From contig JADJET010000024.1 in NCBI GenBank assembly GCA_016708925.1, positions 1 through 20,237 on the forward strand: 20,237 bases of DNA. Direction: 5' to 3'. Below the pieces are notes generated by a model. The model made no database searches, had not been told where the DNA came from, and saw only the letters and a program-made list of their open reading frames with translations. The stretch comes from Gammaproteobacteria bacterium. Lineage in GTDB: Bacteria > Pseudomonadota > Gammaproteobacteria > Pseudomonadales > Porticoccaceae. Below, piece after piece: positions 1-8,461 of the stretch; position 1 is the stretch's first letter; each line of letters opens with the position of its first letter. The position numbers were made by a program, and so were the translations under genes.

Positions 1-86
1 TTCTCCCACCTGCCGACTGGCAACTCGTTAACTATTCGCGGTCGTATATGCAGCTGGGCGGGGAATTTCAACCCTGACCGCCCGCA

Positions 87-652
87 TCAGGAACGCCCTG
101 TTGTTTTCCCTACCATGGCCGGGCGCACCAGGCGCTCGTTCAGGGTGTAGCCAGCACGCAATACCTCGACCACCTGATTTGCCGGCAACTCCGGATGGGG
201 GCACCACTGGCCGCCCGCCTGATGCAGCGCCGGATCAAAACCCTCACGCCGCCGGGTCGTGCGGCCTGGACGCCGTGCTGACATAGGAACATCGAGCAGA
301 CTCTTGTGCGTCCAGCTCCACGCCCTCGCCAGCAGCCCGTACCACTTCGTTGTCGGAATCGATCGCGGCGAAGCGCCCGTTCGACGTTGTCGACCACCGG
401 CAACAGCGCAGCGACGAATTTTTCCAGCGCGTGCTTGTGGGCGGTTTCAAACGTCCCGCTCGGCGCGGCGGCGCAGATTCTGCATTTCCGCCGCGCGGTG
501 CGCAAACTCTGGTCGCGGGCGCTGTCCAGCGCCTGCTGTATTCGTCGATCCGGCGCTGCAATGCTTCCAGCTCGGTCGCCGCCGCGAGGTCGGCGGCATC
601 TCCGCGCCCCGGCTGGACTTTCCGGGTCTGTACTGGTCTGGTCTTCGGTCAT
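87..652 (-). CDS. grpE: GrpE, DnaK nucleotide exchange factor (frameshifted)
   Basis: GrpE releases ADP from the chaperone DnaK in the cytoplasm. Three reading frames together give a GrpE-like protein of about 188 residues, close to the usual 190-200. It starts MTEDQTSTDPESP, continues through HALEKFVAALLPVVDN (the dimerisation and DnaK-contact part), and ends in the conserved beta-domain stretch NQVVEVLRAGYTLNERLV-RPAMV. The acidic, low-complexity N-terminus is usual for the family. At least three one-base indels (near 520, 390 and 270) break the frame. As grpE is normally essential, sequence error is more likely than true decay. The start is ATG at 652, with a GTG codon just before it. A sigma-32-like promoter lies upstream. 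recN diverges, which is the common gammaproteobacterial order; dnaK would be expected beyond the left edge. Confidence 0.88.
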
Positions 653-685
653 CACGGCGGCCTCCCCTCTGGCTTCAGCGCCCCT

Positions 686-712
686 TTATTGGGTCGGTGC
701 CGTGGCTTCAAG
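686..712 (-). promoter_or_regulatory. Heat-shock (sigma-32) type promoter for grpE
   Basis: On the minus strand CTTGAA (712-707) is followed after 13 bases by CCCAATAA (693-686). This is close to the RpoH consensus CTTGAAA / CCCCATnT with its usual spacing. It lies 34 bases before the grpE start, and grpE is a classical sigma-32 target. The call is from consensus match and context only. Confidence 0.6.
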
Positions 713-781
713 ACGCCGATTGCGCCCGACGGCGCGGGATTGGTTATAACAGCCGCCACCCAGGCCAAGTACGGCGGCGCC

Positions 782-2447
782 GTGCTCAGCAGTCTCAACG
801 TCACCGACTACAGCCTCGCCGAACAACCTCCGAGGTCGAGTTCGCCACCGGCATGACCGCGATCACCGGCGAGACCGGCGCCGCAATCCCTGGTGGTCGA
901 TGCCCTGGGCATGGCGCTGGGCGATCGCGGCGACACCGACCGCATCCGTACCGGCGCCGAACGCTGCGAAGTCGCTGCCCGTTTCGAAGTCACCGGCAAC
1001 GCCGCCGTCCGCGACTGGCTCCACAGCCGTTATCCGGTCGAAGACGAGTGCCTGCTGCGCCGCATCTTCACCCGCGACGCCGGTCGCGGGGCTATATCAA
1101 CGGCCAGGCCGCCACCATGCAGCAGTTGCAGGCGCTCGGTGAGCCGATCGATAACCACAGCCAGCACGAGCATCAATCGCTCTTGCGGCGCCGCGACACC
1201 CACGGCCAACTGCTCGACAACCATGGCGATCACGGCGCCCCTGCTGCCGCCGTGGGCGAACCCCGCCGCGCCTGGCGGAGCTGAACGCCCGCCTGCACCA
1301 GCGGGAGAGCGACCGCGAAGGTTGGCGGCGCGCCGCAACTGCTGGCGTTTCGGCGGCGGAACTCGACGCCTCACCCCGGCTACCGGGGAGCTGGCCGCGC
1401 TGGAACGGGAGCAGAAGCTGCTCGCCAATGCCGGGCAGGTACTCGATGACTGTCACGCACTGCTGGCACTGGGCGGCGGCGACAACGACGGCAGCGACGT
1501 GCGCGCGACCCTTTACCGGGCGCAACAGCTGGCGCTGAGTCTGGTCGCGGTCGGCGCCGAGGTCGCAAGTTGTGCCGAGCTGTTCGATTCCGCCCGTATC
1601 CAGGTGGACGAGGCGCTGCGGGAAATCGAAGTGTTCGCCACCGGAGTCGAGGTCGATCCTGCGCGCCTGCAAGCCGTGGATGATCGCCTCGACAGCTACT
1701 ATCGCCTTGCGCGCAAGCACGGCGTCCAATCGGACACACTGACCGAGCTCCATCAGCGCCTGACTGTGGCACTCGCCGAAGCGGGCGGCGACGACGAGGA
1801 TCTGGCGGCCTTGCGCAAAGCACTCGCGCGCCATGAGACGGCCTATCGCAACGCGGCGGCGGCGCTGACGCAGGCGCGGAAGAAGACGGCGGCCAGTTTC
1901 TCGACGGCGGCAATGCGCAGGTCGCCGCGCTCGGCAGGCGGCCGCCCGCTTCGGCGTGGCCTACAGGCGAGGCGGGACGACGCCCCCAATCCGCTGGGTG
2001 CGGGAGGCTCGAATTCCTGATCAGCACCAACCCCGGACAACCGCCGCGCCCCCTGGCGAAGGTCGCTTCCGGCGGGGAACTGTCGCGCATCAGCCTCGCC
2101 ATCCAGGTGGTGGCAGCGGCGCAGACCCGCATCCCGGTACTGGTGTTCGACGAAGTGGATGTCGGCATCGGCGGCGCCACCGCCGCCGTGGTCCGGCCAG
2201 CTCCTGCGCCGTCTCGGCGCACGCGGACAGGTGATCGCCATCACCCACCTGCCCCAGGTGGCGAGCTGCGCCCACCATCACTTCGCCGGGAGCAAGGTCG
2301 CCGCCGATGATCGCACCTCACTCCAGCTGCAAATGCTGGCCACCCCGCGCGCGTCGACGAGATCGCCCGCATGCTGGGCGGCGCCCGCATTACTCCGGAA
2401 AACCCTGCCACGCCCGCGATCTGGCGGGCCTGGGCGCGGCCGGCTGA
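782..2447 (+). CDS. recN: RecN, SMC-like DNA repair ATPase (frameshifted)
   Basis: RecN is an SMC-like ATPase that acts early in double-strand break repair. The pieces in three frames align end to end with the family. They run from the N-terminus LSSLNVTDYSLAE and the Walker A region (MTAITGETGA, GKS region damaged, VDALGMALGDRGDTDRIRTG) through FTRDA-RGYINGQAATMQQL and HSQHEHQSLL. A coiled-coil middle follows (about 1380-1900), then ISTNPGQPPRPLAKVASGGELSR (ABC signature), PVLVFDEVDVGIGG (Walker B) and ITHLPQVASCAHHHF. The start is GTG at 782. The stop TGA at 2445-2447 is reached after a late frameshift, giving C-terminus LAGLGAAG. Total length fits about 554 residues, as in E. coli. Many single-base indels are present. 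I see no LexA box (CTGT-N8-ACAG) upstream, although recN is often SOS-controlled; a weak -10, TATAAC, lies at 745-750. Confidence 0.9.
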
Positions 2448-2477
2448 GCCATCGACAGGCTCCCAGTAGATTGGCGG

Positions 2478-2924
2478 TCAATCCGCCGCGGGTTTTGCGA
2501 ATTCCGCCAGCCGCGCCGGAGGATCGCGCGGAAATTTCGGCAGCGCAGGGTCCATCGCCACCCAGGGCTGGGCGGCTTCGACCCAGCAATCGAGCTCCGG
2601 GCGAAAGATCTCCGGCCGATCCAGGGTCACCGCATACACCGGCCGCATGGTTTCGACCCGGGTGGTATGGGCGTAGAGGGTGGTGCCGCAATGTTCGCAA
2701 AAAGCGCGCGCGACCCGGTTGCCGCTGGCACCCCGCACTACATGGCGACGCATAGGCCCCGTCACCCTGAAGCCGGCAGCGGGCACCAGCAACACCGGGG
2801 CATAGGCGCCGCCAGTCGCATGCTGGCAGGCGCGGCAGTGGCAATCGGCCTGGCCATAGGGTGCGGCGCTGATCTCGTAGCGCACCGCGCCGCAGAGGCA
2901 GCTGCCATGCAAAGGCAGATCCAT
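2478..2924 (-). CDS. GFA / CENP-V domain zinc protein
   Basis: The 148-residue protein is a single-domain member of the GFA family (named after glutathione-dependent formaldehyde-activating enzyme). Most members have no proven substrate. Visible zinc ligands are CLCGAVRYE near the N-terminus, CHCRACQ about residue 33, and CEHCGTTLY about residue 84, which is the full cysteine set of the fold. The start at 2924 is chosen because AAGGG lies 8 bases upstream and the upstream dehydrogenase gene stops 11 bases earlier at 2936. It is the last gene of the minus-strand acyl-CoA dehydrogenase operon and ends tail-to-tail with recN. The frame is intact, unlike its neighbours. Its role in the operon is unknown. 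Confidence 0.85.
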   Translation of the reverse strand: MDLPLHGSCLCGAVRYEISAAPYGQADCHCRACQHATGGAYAPVLLVPAAGFRVTGPMRRHVVRGASGNRVARAFCEHCGTTLYAHTTRVETMRPVYAVTLDRPEIFRPELDCWVEAAQPWVAMDPALPKFPRDPPARLAEFAKPAAD

Positions 2925-2935
2925 CGCTGCGCCCT

Positions 2936-4080
2936 TCAGCCCGGCAACTTCAGCAACGCCTTGGCCAGAATATTGCGCTGCACTTCGCTGCTGCCGCCGT
3001 AGATGGTGGCGGGCCGCGACAGGTAATAGGGATTCACCGGCTTCAGGCTGGAGCCGTCGGCGAGCGGGAGCACCGCGTCGGTGCCGCCGTATTCGCCCGC
3101 CGCCTCCAGCATCAGGTCGGTGACCTGCTGGAACAGCTCGGTGACCGCCAGCTTGAGGACCGACACTTCCTCGCCCAGGGCGTTGCCGCGACGCAGCACT
3201 TCGAGCAGCCGCACATAGAGCGCGACCATATCCTCGACTTCCATCACCAGACGCACGAAACGCGCGCGGAATACCGGTTCGTCGAGCAACCCGAAAGTGC
3301 GCGCGAGCGCTTCCAGACGCTGCAACGGAAACTTGGCGAGCTTGGGGCTGCCCAGCAGGATGCGCTCGGCGCCGAGCAGTGCCTTGGCCATGGTCCAGCC
3401 CTGGTTGACCTCGCCGACCATGGCAGTGCGCGGCACCCGCACGTTGTCGAAGAACACCTCGGCAAACTCCGAGTAGCCGCCGATGTTGTCGATGGGCCGC
3501 ACCGTGATGCCGGGACTGTCCATGGGCACCAGCAGAAAACTGATGCCGTTCTGCTTTTTGACGCTTTTGTCGGTGCGCACCAGCAGAAAGATGCGGTTGG
3601 CCTGCTGCGCCATGGTGGTCCAGATCTTCTGGCCGTTGATCACCCAGTCGTCGCCATCGGGCTGGCGCTGGTGCGCAGGCTGGCGAGATCGGACCTGGCG
3701 CCCGGCTCGGAATAGCCCTGACACCAGAGGTGCTCGCCGGAGAGAATTTTCGGCAGGTAGCGGGCTTTCTGTTCCGCGGTGCCAAACCGAGCAGCAGCGG
3801 CCCCAGCATGGTGATGCCGAAATTGGGGATCACCACCACCCCGCGCGGTCCAGCTCCTCGAGAACATCACCTGCTGGTAAGCGCTGGAGGCCCATGCCGC
3901 CGTATTCCTGCGGCCAGCCCGGCGCCACCCAGCCCTTGGCGGCAGCGTGCGATGCCAGGCCATGGCCTGGCGGAAATCCAGCCGCCGGGTCGGAAAACGC
4001 AGCTCGGGCGGGAAATTGGCGGCGAGCCATTCCCGCACCTGCAGGCGGAAGTCGTGGTCGTTGGCGGGCAGCGCGTCCAT
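2936..4080 (-). CDS. Acyl-CoA dehydrogenase, operon gene 3 (frameshifted)
   Basis: FAD-dependent acyl-CoA dehydrogenase of about 380 residues, catalysing alpha,beta-desaturation of an acyl-CoA. The N-terminal part (MDALPANDHDFRLQVREWLA, then LPKILSGEHLWCQGYSEPGA) and the C-terminal part are in different frames. The C-terminal part includes WVINGQKIWTTMAQQANRIF, the middle beta-domain PGITVRPIDNIGGYSEFAEV, and the helical end TIYGGSSEVQRNILAKALL. The ATG at 4080 overlaps the stop of the upstream paralogue as TGATG, implying translational coupling. In the IYGGSSEVQ motif, Gly occupies the place of the catalytic Glu found in MCAD-type enzymes (YEG). The base must therefore lie elsewhere or in a partner subunit. 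Frameshifts fall near 3670-3690 and 3780-3900. The substrate is unknown. Confidence 0.88.
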
Positions 4081-5233
4081 CAGCCGGGCAACCCGAGCAC
4101 GGCCTTGGCGAGAAATGTTGCGCTGCACTTCGTTGCTGCCGCCGTAAATCGTGGTGGGCCGTGAACCGATGAACTCACCGGCCGGCCGCGCAACACCGTC
4201 GGCCGTGGCGACGCTGCCCCAGACACCGGCGTTCTCGCCGGCGGCATCCAGCATCAGATCGGTGATGCGCTGCTGGGTCTCGGTGTTCCAGATTTTCAGC
4301 AGGGACACCTCGGCGCCGATGTGGCCGCCGCGCTTGAGCACCGCCACGAAGCGCCGGTAGGTGGCGCCCAGGTCCTCGACATCCAGCTTCAACGCCGTGT
4401 AGCGCGCGACGAAATTCGGGTCGGCGAACAGGCCCACCGCCTCGGCCAGCGCCTTGAGCCGGTACATGGCGAGCGTTGCGAACTTGGGACTGCCGATGAA
4501 GATGCGCTCATGGCCGAGCAGCGCCTTGGCGATGGTCCAGCCGTTGTTCTCGCCGCCCACCACATTGGCGACCGGCACCGCACATTGTCGAAGAACACTT
4601 CGGCGAACTCGTCGTGCATGCCGAGATTGACGATCGGCCGCACCGTGATGCCGGGGTTTCCGGGGCACCAGCAGAAAGGTGATGCCTTCCTGCTTCTTGC
4701 CGGTTTTGCGTGCGCACCAGCATGAAGATCATGTTGGCGTCCATCGCCAGCGTGGTCCAGAGCTTGTGGCCGTTGACCACATAGTGATCGCCGTCGCGCA
4801 GCGCCGACGTGCGCAGGCTGGCGAGGTCCGACCCGGCCCCCGGCTCGGAATAGCCCTGGCACCAGATGTGCTCGCCGGCGAGGATCTTCGGCAGGTAATG
4901 GGCTTTTTGCTCGGCGCTGCCGTGCTGGATCAACAGCGGCCCCACCATGGTCATGCCCTGATCCGGGGTGCGGCCGACGCCGTGGGATTCCGCACACATC
5001 CATGAAAATGAGCAGCTTGTTGGCATCGAGCCCCATGCCGCCGTATTCCCGCGGCCAACCGGGCGCCAGCCAGCCCTGTTTGGCGAGCTTCAGATACGAG
5101 TCGCCGCACTGGGGCCAGTGCATGCGCTCGGGAGGAAAGCGCAGTTCTTCCGGGTAATTGGCTACCATCCAGTCGTGGACCAGATGGCGGAAGTCGCCGT
5201 CGTCCGGGCGTTGTAATCCATCGTGTTGGTCAT
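4080..5233 (-). CDS. Acyl-CoA dehydrogenase, operon gene 2 (frameshifted)
   Basis: A second acyl-CoA dehydrogenase, paralogous to the gene just downstream and sharing GYSEPGAGSDLASLRTSA. It runs from MTNTMDYNA and DDGDFRHLVHDWMVANYPEE through GWLAPGWPREYGGMGLDANK, LPKILAGEHIWCQG and VVNGHKLWTTLAMDANMIFM, to TTIYGGSNEVQRN. Its end overlaps the next start as TGATG once one extra base near 4106 is removed. The start at 5233 is chosen because its ATGA overlaps the likely stop of the gene upstream; ATG at 5221 is an alternative. Indels lie near 5205, 4990, 4700 and 4580. As in its neighbour, the usual YEG glutamate is replaced by Gly. Possible partner of the third dehydrogenase in a mixed tetramer. 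Confidence 0.87.
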
Positions 5234-6370
5234 TGCGCCACCTCCCAAGGTCAGATCGGCGTAGCGCGCACGGTGGGCGCTGGCGCTGCCGAGCCAGGAA
5301 GCCAGATACATGGCTTTCTTGAGGTAGAGGCCGATATTGCATTCGTCGGTGTAGCCGATGCCGCCGTGGAGCTGGATCGCATCCTTGCCGATCCTGAGCG
5401 CGGCATCCGAGCAACGCGCCTTGACCTGACTCGCGGCGACGGCGCGCTGCGTGGCATCCGCTTCGCCATCCGAACAGCGCCGTGGTCTGCAACAGCACCG
5501 AGCGGGAAACCGCTCAGGATGAACAGATCGACGGTCTTGTGCTGGAAGCGCCTGAAAGCTGCCGATGGGTTTGTCGAACTGCACCCGCTGCTTGAGGTAA
5601 TCGACGCTGATCTCCAGCGCCCGCGTCATCACCCCGAGCAGCTCCGCGCTGGCCGCGACGCGACCTTCGTCGAGCACCGTGGCGAGCAATGCCTCGCTGC
5701 GCTCCGGTCCGGCGACCTGCGCGCCCACCGGGGTATCGACAAAACTCAGATGGCCGTAAAACCCGCCATCGACGCGCTGCTCGAATTCCAGGCTCAGGCC
5801 GGGCGCGTCCTTGTCCACCAGATAGAGCGCGGTACCGTCGGGTACGGCAGCTGACACGATAAAGGCATCGGCGCCGCCGGCGTCCGGAACAAAGACCTTG
5901 CGGCCGCTGAGTTTGCCGTTGGCGTACACCACCCGCCGCGCCTTGACATCAAGACTCGCACGCGCCTCCTGCCAGGCCAGTGCCGGCAGCCAGTCGCCGA
6001 CCACCAGTTGCGGCAGGCGCTCGGCGCGCAGCGGCGCATTGTCGCTGCCAGCCAGGGTCCGCGCGGCCAGCACCGCGGTGGCCACAAAGGGCGCCGGGAC
6101 CAGGCCTTTGCCCAACTGGATCAGCACCAGCGCCAGATCCGAGAACGTCAAACCGACGCCGCCGTATTCCTCCGGAACCACGAATCCCAACCACCCTGCT
6201 TCCGCCATCTCGCTCCAGCTGGCCCGATCGAAGCCGGGCTGCACGAAGCGGTTTGCGCGTACGCGCTTGAGTTCTTCGTCGCCCTCAACGAAGGCGACGG
6301 CACTGTCCTGAATCAGCACCTGCTGCTCGGTCAGAACGTCGATTTTCGCTTGCAAACTGATGTCTTCCAC
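5230..6370 (-). CDS. Acyl-CoA dehydrogenase, operon gene 1 (frameshifted)
   Basis: The first gene of the operon codes for an acyl-CoA dehydrogenase of a different subgroup from the next two. Residues 1-280 are clean: MEDISLQAKIDVLTEQQVLI, WLGFVVPEEYGGVGLTFSDL, then DEGRVAASAELLGVMTRALE and VDYLKQRVQFDKPIGSFQAL. A frameshift patch follows near 5450-5560. The C-terminal QLHGGIGYTDECNIGLYLKK is back in frame. HGGIGYT replaces the YEG motif, a pattern common in one subunit of paired dehydrogenases. The start is GTG at 6370, with AGGAG five bases upstream. The end at 5230 is inferred from an ATGA overlap with the next gene. fur lies upstream on the same strand, separated by a GC-rich hairpin at 6411-6427. 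Confidence 0.85.
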
Positions 6371-6410
6371 ATGGGCTCCTGGCGTTTGGACGTGGGCAAA
6401 ACAAGGGATT

Positions 6411-6427
6411 CGCCGCCCGGGGCGGCG
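6411..6427 (-). terminator. Hairpin after fur, terminator-like
   Basis: The perfect inverted repeat CGCCGCC-CGG-GGCGGCG lies 18 bases beyond the fur stop. On the minus strand it is followed only by a weak T-rich run (CCCTTGTTTT), so termination may be partial or need other factors. It separates fur from the dehydrogenase operon. Confidence 0.4.
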
Positions 6428-6444
6428 CTATTCAATGCAACGGC

Positions 6445-6862
6445 TCAACCGGTCTTCTTGCGGGCGGGCCTGACACACAGCACCAGACTATGTCCGATCA
6501 GCTCGTAGCCGGCATCGGCCGCAATCGCGCGCTGGATGCGTTCGATTTCGTCGCTGCGAAACTCGGTCACCTCGCCGCTGACCATGCACACCATGTGATC
6601 GTGATGATCGCCGCGATTGATTTCATAGCGCGCGGCGCCATCGTCGAACGCATGCTTCTCCACCAGGCCCACGGCCTCGAACTGGGTCAGCACCCGGTAC
6701 ACGGTGGCGATCCCGACATCTTCGCCGGCATCGGCGAGCGTCCGGTACACATCGTCCGCGGTCATGTGTTTACGGTCCGATTGCTCAAGGAGCTGCAGGA
6801 TCCTCACGCGGGGGTGAGTGACCTTGAGGCCGGCATTGCGTATCGTGGTCTTCGCCGGACAT
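6445..6862 (-). CDS. fur: Fur, ferric uptake regulator (one apparent frameshift)
   Basis: Iron-sensing repressor that binds DNA as a dimer with Fe(II). After removing one extra base near 6838-6845 the protein is 138 residues: MSGEDHD, then RNAGLKVTHPRVRILQLLEQ, and the winged-helix recognition part DVGIATVYRVLTQFEAVGLV. Next come the metal-binding HHDHMVCMVSGEV and a short C-terminal GHSLVLCVRPARKKTG. The gene span is 418 bases (139 codons plus one), which supports a single inserted base. It resembles the short Pseudomonas-type Fur lacking the E. coli C-terminal Cys/His tail. Without the correction the in-frame start would be GTG at 6807, losing the first 18 or so residues, including conserved AGLKVT. 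It diverges from bamE, the usual arrangement. Confidence 0.92.
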
Positions 6863-6935
6863 CGGATGCGCCCCTTCTAACGGCATGGCGGTTTGAGTAT
6901 TATCCCCCGCCTCTCCCCGTAACGGAAACCCCGTG

Positions 6936-7439
6936 ATGCCACACCCCCGCGCGCTCGCCCTGATTCTGGCCGTAGCGTTGCTCACCGGTTGTGCATCCTC
7001 GAGCGAAAAGCCGGCAGAGACCGAAAAATCCGCAGAGACCGAAAAATCCGGCTTCCGCATCCTGCCCCGCGTGTTCAAGTTCCCGATCCAGCAGGGAAAT
7101 ATCGTTACTCAGGAAATGGTCGACAAATTGCAGCCCGGCATGACGCGCTCCCAGGTGCGTTTCGTCATGGGCACACCGCTGATTGCCGACACCTTCAATC
7201 AGAACCGCTGGGATTATCTCTATACCCTGAAACTGCCATCCGGCAAGGAGCTGCGCGAACAGATGACCATCCTGTTCGACGGTGATCGACTGGTGGGTAT
7301 CAGCGGGGATTACATGCCCGGCGGTGGCGCACCCGCGCAGCCCAATCCAGAGACCGCCAAACCCAACCCGGAGGCGGCCAGAGCGGCGGACGGCGCCGAT
7401 TCGGGCGACGTAGTTGAAGCACACGGCATCGGCGACTGA
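6936..7439 (+). CDS. bamE: BamE / OmlA outer membrane assembly lipoprotein
   Basis: BamE is a small lipoprotein of the BAM complex, which folds beta-barrel proteins into the outer membrane. The 167-residue product begins with a lipoprotein signal, MPHPRALALILAVALLTGC, with the lipid-modified Cys at residue 19 (lipobox LTGC). The SmpA/OmlA domain follows: FPIQQGNIVTQEMVDKLQPG, MTRSQVRFVMGTPL, NRWDYLYTL, REQMTILFDGDRLVGI. Two features are unusual: a tandem repeat AETEKS-AETEKS just after the lipidation site, and a long Pro/Ala-rich tail after SGDYMPGG. GGAA at 6924-6927 precedes ATG 6936; GTG at 6933 is the alternative start. It is divergent to fur. The gene is intact. Confidence 0.93.
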   Translation: MPHPRALALILAVALLTGCASSSEKPAETEKSAETEKSGFRILPRVFKFPIQQGNIVTQEMVDKLQPGMTRSQVRFVMGTPLIADTFNQNRWDYLYTLKLPSGKELREQMTILFDGDRLVGISGDYMPGGGAPAQPNPETAKPNPEAARAADGADSGDVVEAHGIGD

Positions 7440-7483
7440 AACGAAAAATCCGCCACGCCGGTTCAGACCAACCTACCCGGCGC

Positions 7484-7852
7484 CTACGCCACCCCACCGG
7501 CCCGGCGACGTCTTGCATCTTTCGGATCGGCAACCAGGGGCCGATAAATTTCCACCCGATCACCGGGACACACCAGATAGCGATCCGCGGGCGGCAAACC
7601 CCGGGTGCCCAGCAACCGCCCGAAGATTCCCAGTCGCGCCGGATCGATCGATACCTCGGGAAACAACACCGCGATGCCGGACATCGTCACCGCGGCCAGC
7701 GCCGTGGTGCCGCGCGGTACCCTGATCCCCAGGATGTGCTGGCGCTCGGGCAGGGCGCAGGCCACCTCGACTTCGATCCGATCCGGCACCTCGAGCAGCG
7801 GCAGCCCGGTCAAATCCGTCACCGGGACCAATCCGGCGTTCGCGTCGCTCAC
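7484..7852 (-). CDS. ratB: RatB / RnfH family ubiquitin-fold protein
   Basis: A 122-residue member of the RnfH/RatB (UPF0125) family with a beta-grasp, ubiquitin-like fold. Recognisable parts are IEVEVACALPERQHILGIRV near residues 26-45, then VSIDPARLGIFGRL and PPADRYLVCPGDRVEIYRPL, followed by ADPKDARRRR. The last two stretches are the family signature. The GTG start at 7852 overlaps the ratA stop as GTGA, so the two genes are translationally coupled. The partner role is not well settled: it was named for pairing with RatA, and some RnfH genes sit with Rnf electron-transport genes, which are not present here. It is convergent with bamE, 44 bases apart. Confidence 0.9.
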   Translation of the reverse strand: MSDANAGLVPVTDLTGLPLLEVPDRIEVEVACALPERQHILGIRVPRGTTALAAVTMSGIAVLFPEVSIDPARLGIFGRLLGTRGLPPADRYLVCPGDRVEIYRPLVADPKDARRRRAGGVA

Positions 7853-8316
7853 GGGTCGCCCGGCGCCGTTGCGCCCGCTTGCGCCTGATGCTTCGCCGCG
7901 CGCTCCACCAGGGCCTGCACCAGATTGTTGGCAACCCGCGTGAACAATTTTTCCGCCGGCTTGCTCAGCAGGCGATGATTCATTTCAAAACGCAAATCCA
8001 GGCTCACCTTGCAGCCCAGCTCGCCGAGGCGCGCAAAGCGCCAGTCGCCGTGAAACCGTTTGAAGGGCCCTTCTTCGAGCAATAACTCGATGTGCGCCGG
8101 GAAATGCAGCAGATTACGGGTGACAAAGCTGTAACGCAGCCCGGCCTTGCCCAGATCGAGCCGGGCGCGCATCTCGGTGTCACTGCGGTTGTAGACTTCG
8201 GCGCCGACACAGCCATCCATGTACTCGGGGTAATCCTCTACCGCGCACACCAGCCGAAACATGTCGGCGGCGTCCCGCGGCACAAGAGCGCTGCGCTGAA
8301 TACGGGTCTCGCTCAC
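7849..8316 (-). CDS. ratA: RatA, START/Coq10-like domain protein
   Basis: A 155-residue START-domain protein. In E. coli, RatA (PasT) binds the 50S subunit and can block 70S association; other work links the family to ubiquinone function (Coq10), so the main role is debated. Signature stretches are IQRSALVPRDAADMFRLVCA, VEDYPEYMDGCVGAEVYNRS, SFVTRNLLHFPAHIELLLEE, GPFKRFHGDWRF and a C-terminal amphipathic LFTRVANNLVQALVERA. The start is GTG at 8316, with AAGG upstream. Earlier in-frame codons exist but lack family similarity. It ends by GTGA overlap into ratB and diverges from smpB. Confidence 0.92.
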   Translation of the reverse strand: MSETRIQRSALVPRDAADMFRLVCAVEDYPEYMDGCVGAEVYNRSDTEMRARLDLGKAGLRYSFVTRNLLHFPAHIELLLEEGPFKRFHGDWRFARLGELGCKVSLDLRFEMNHRLLSKPAEKLFTRVANNLVQALVERAAKHQAQAGATAPGDP

Positions 8317-8360
8317 CGCCGCGCCTTCACGGAAATTTCGTGCTCCACCGCCATACCACC

Positions 8361-8386
8361 CTTCAAAAACCGCCCGGCTCGGGCGG
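8361..8386 (-). terminator. Terminator-like hairpin upstream of ratA
   Basis: Read on the minus strand, CCGCCCG-AGC-CGGGCGG is followed directly by TTTTT, a good intrinsic terminator. It lies 45-70 bases before the ratA start rather than after a gene. It may stop antisense transcription coming out of smpB, or attenuate a ratA transcript begun further upstream. Confidence 0.55.
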
Positions 8387-8448
8387 CGCAGTTTAGCGTT
8401 AGTCGTGCTGCCGCCGAAATTGGCAGCCACACGCAGCGGCCAAGTCCC

Positions 8449-8454
8449 TATAAT
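8449..8454 (+). promoter_or_regulatory. -10 element of smpB (leaderless candidate)
   Basis: A perfect TATAAT ends eight bases before the smpB ATG, so transcription should begin at or next to the start codon. No Shine-Dalgarno sequence lies between. A -35 box is poor: TTGGCA at 8420 is 23 bases away. Confidence 0.5.
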
Positions 8455-8461
8455 CGCGGCC

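Noticed and set aside
741..756. LexA (SOS) box upstream of recN
   Set aside because: ACAG is present at 749-752 but the matching CTGT at the right spacing is absent.
259..1284. Plus-strand open frame of 341 codons over grpE and recN
   Set aside because: It only strings together antisense grpE and one out-of-phase part of recN; no start signal and arginine-rich shadow composition.
2478..3839. Apparent fusion of an acyl-CoA dehydrogenase with a GFA protein
   Set aside because: The single frame runs through the out-of-frame dehydrogenase region by chance; the GFA gene has its own ribosome binding site and ATG at 2924, and the dehydrogenase stops at 2936 in its own frame.
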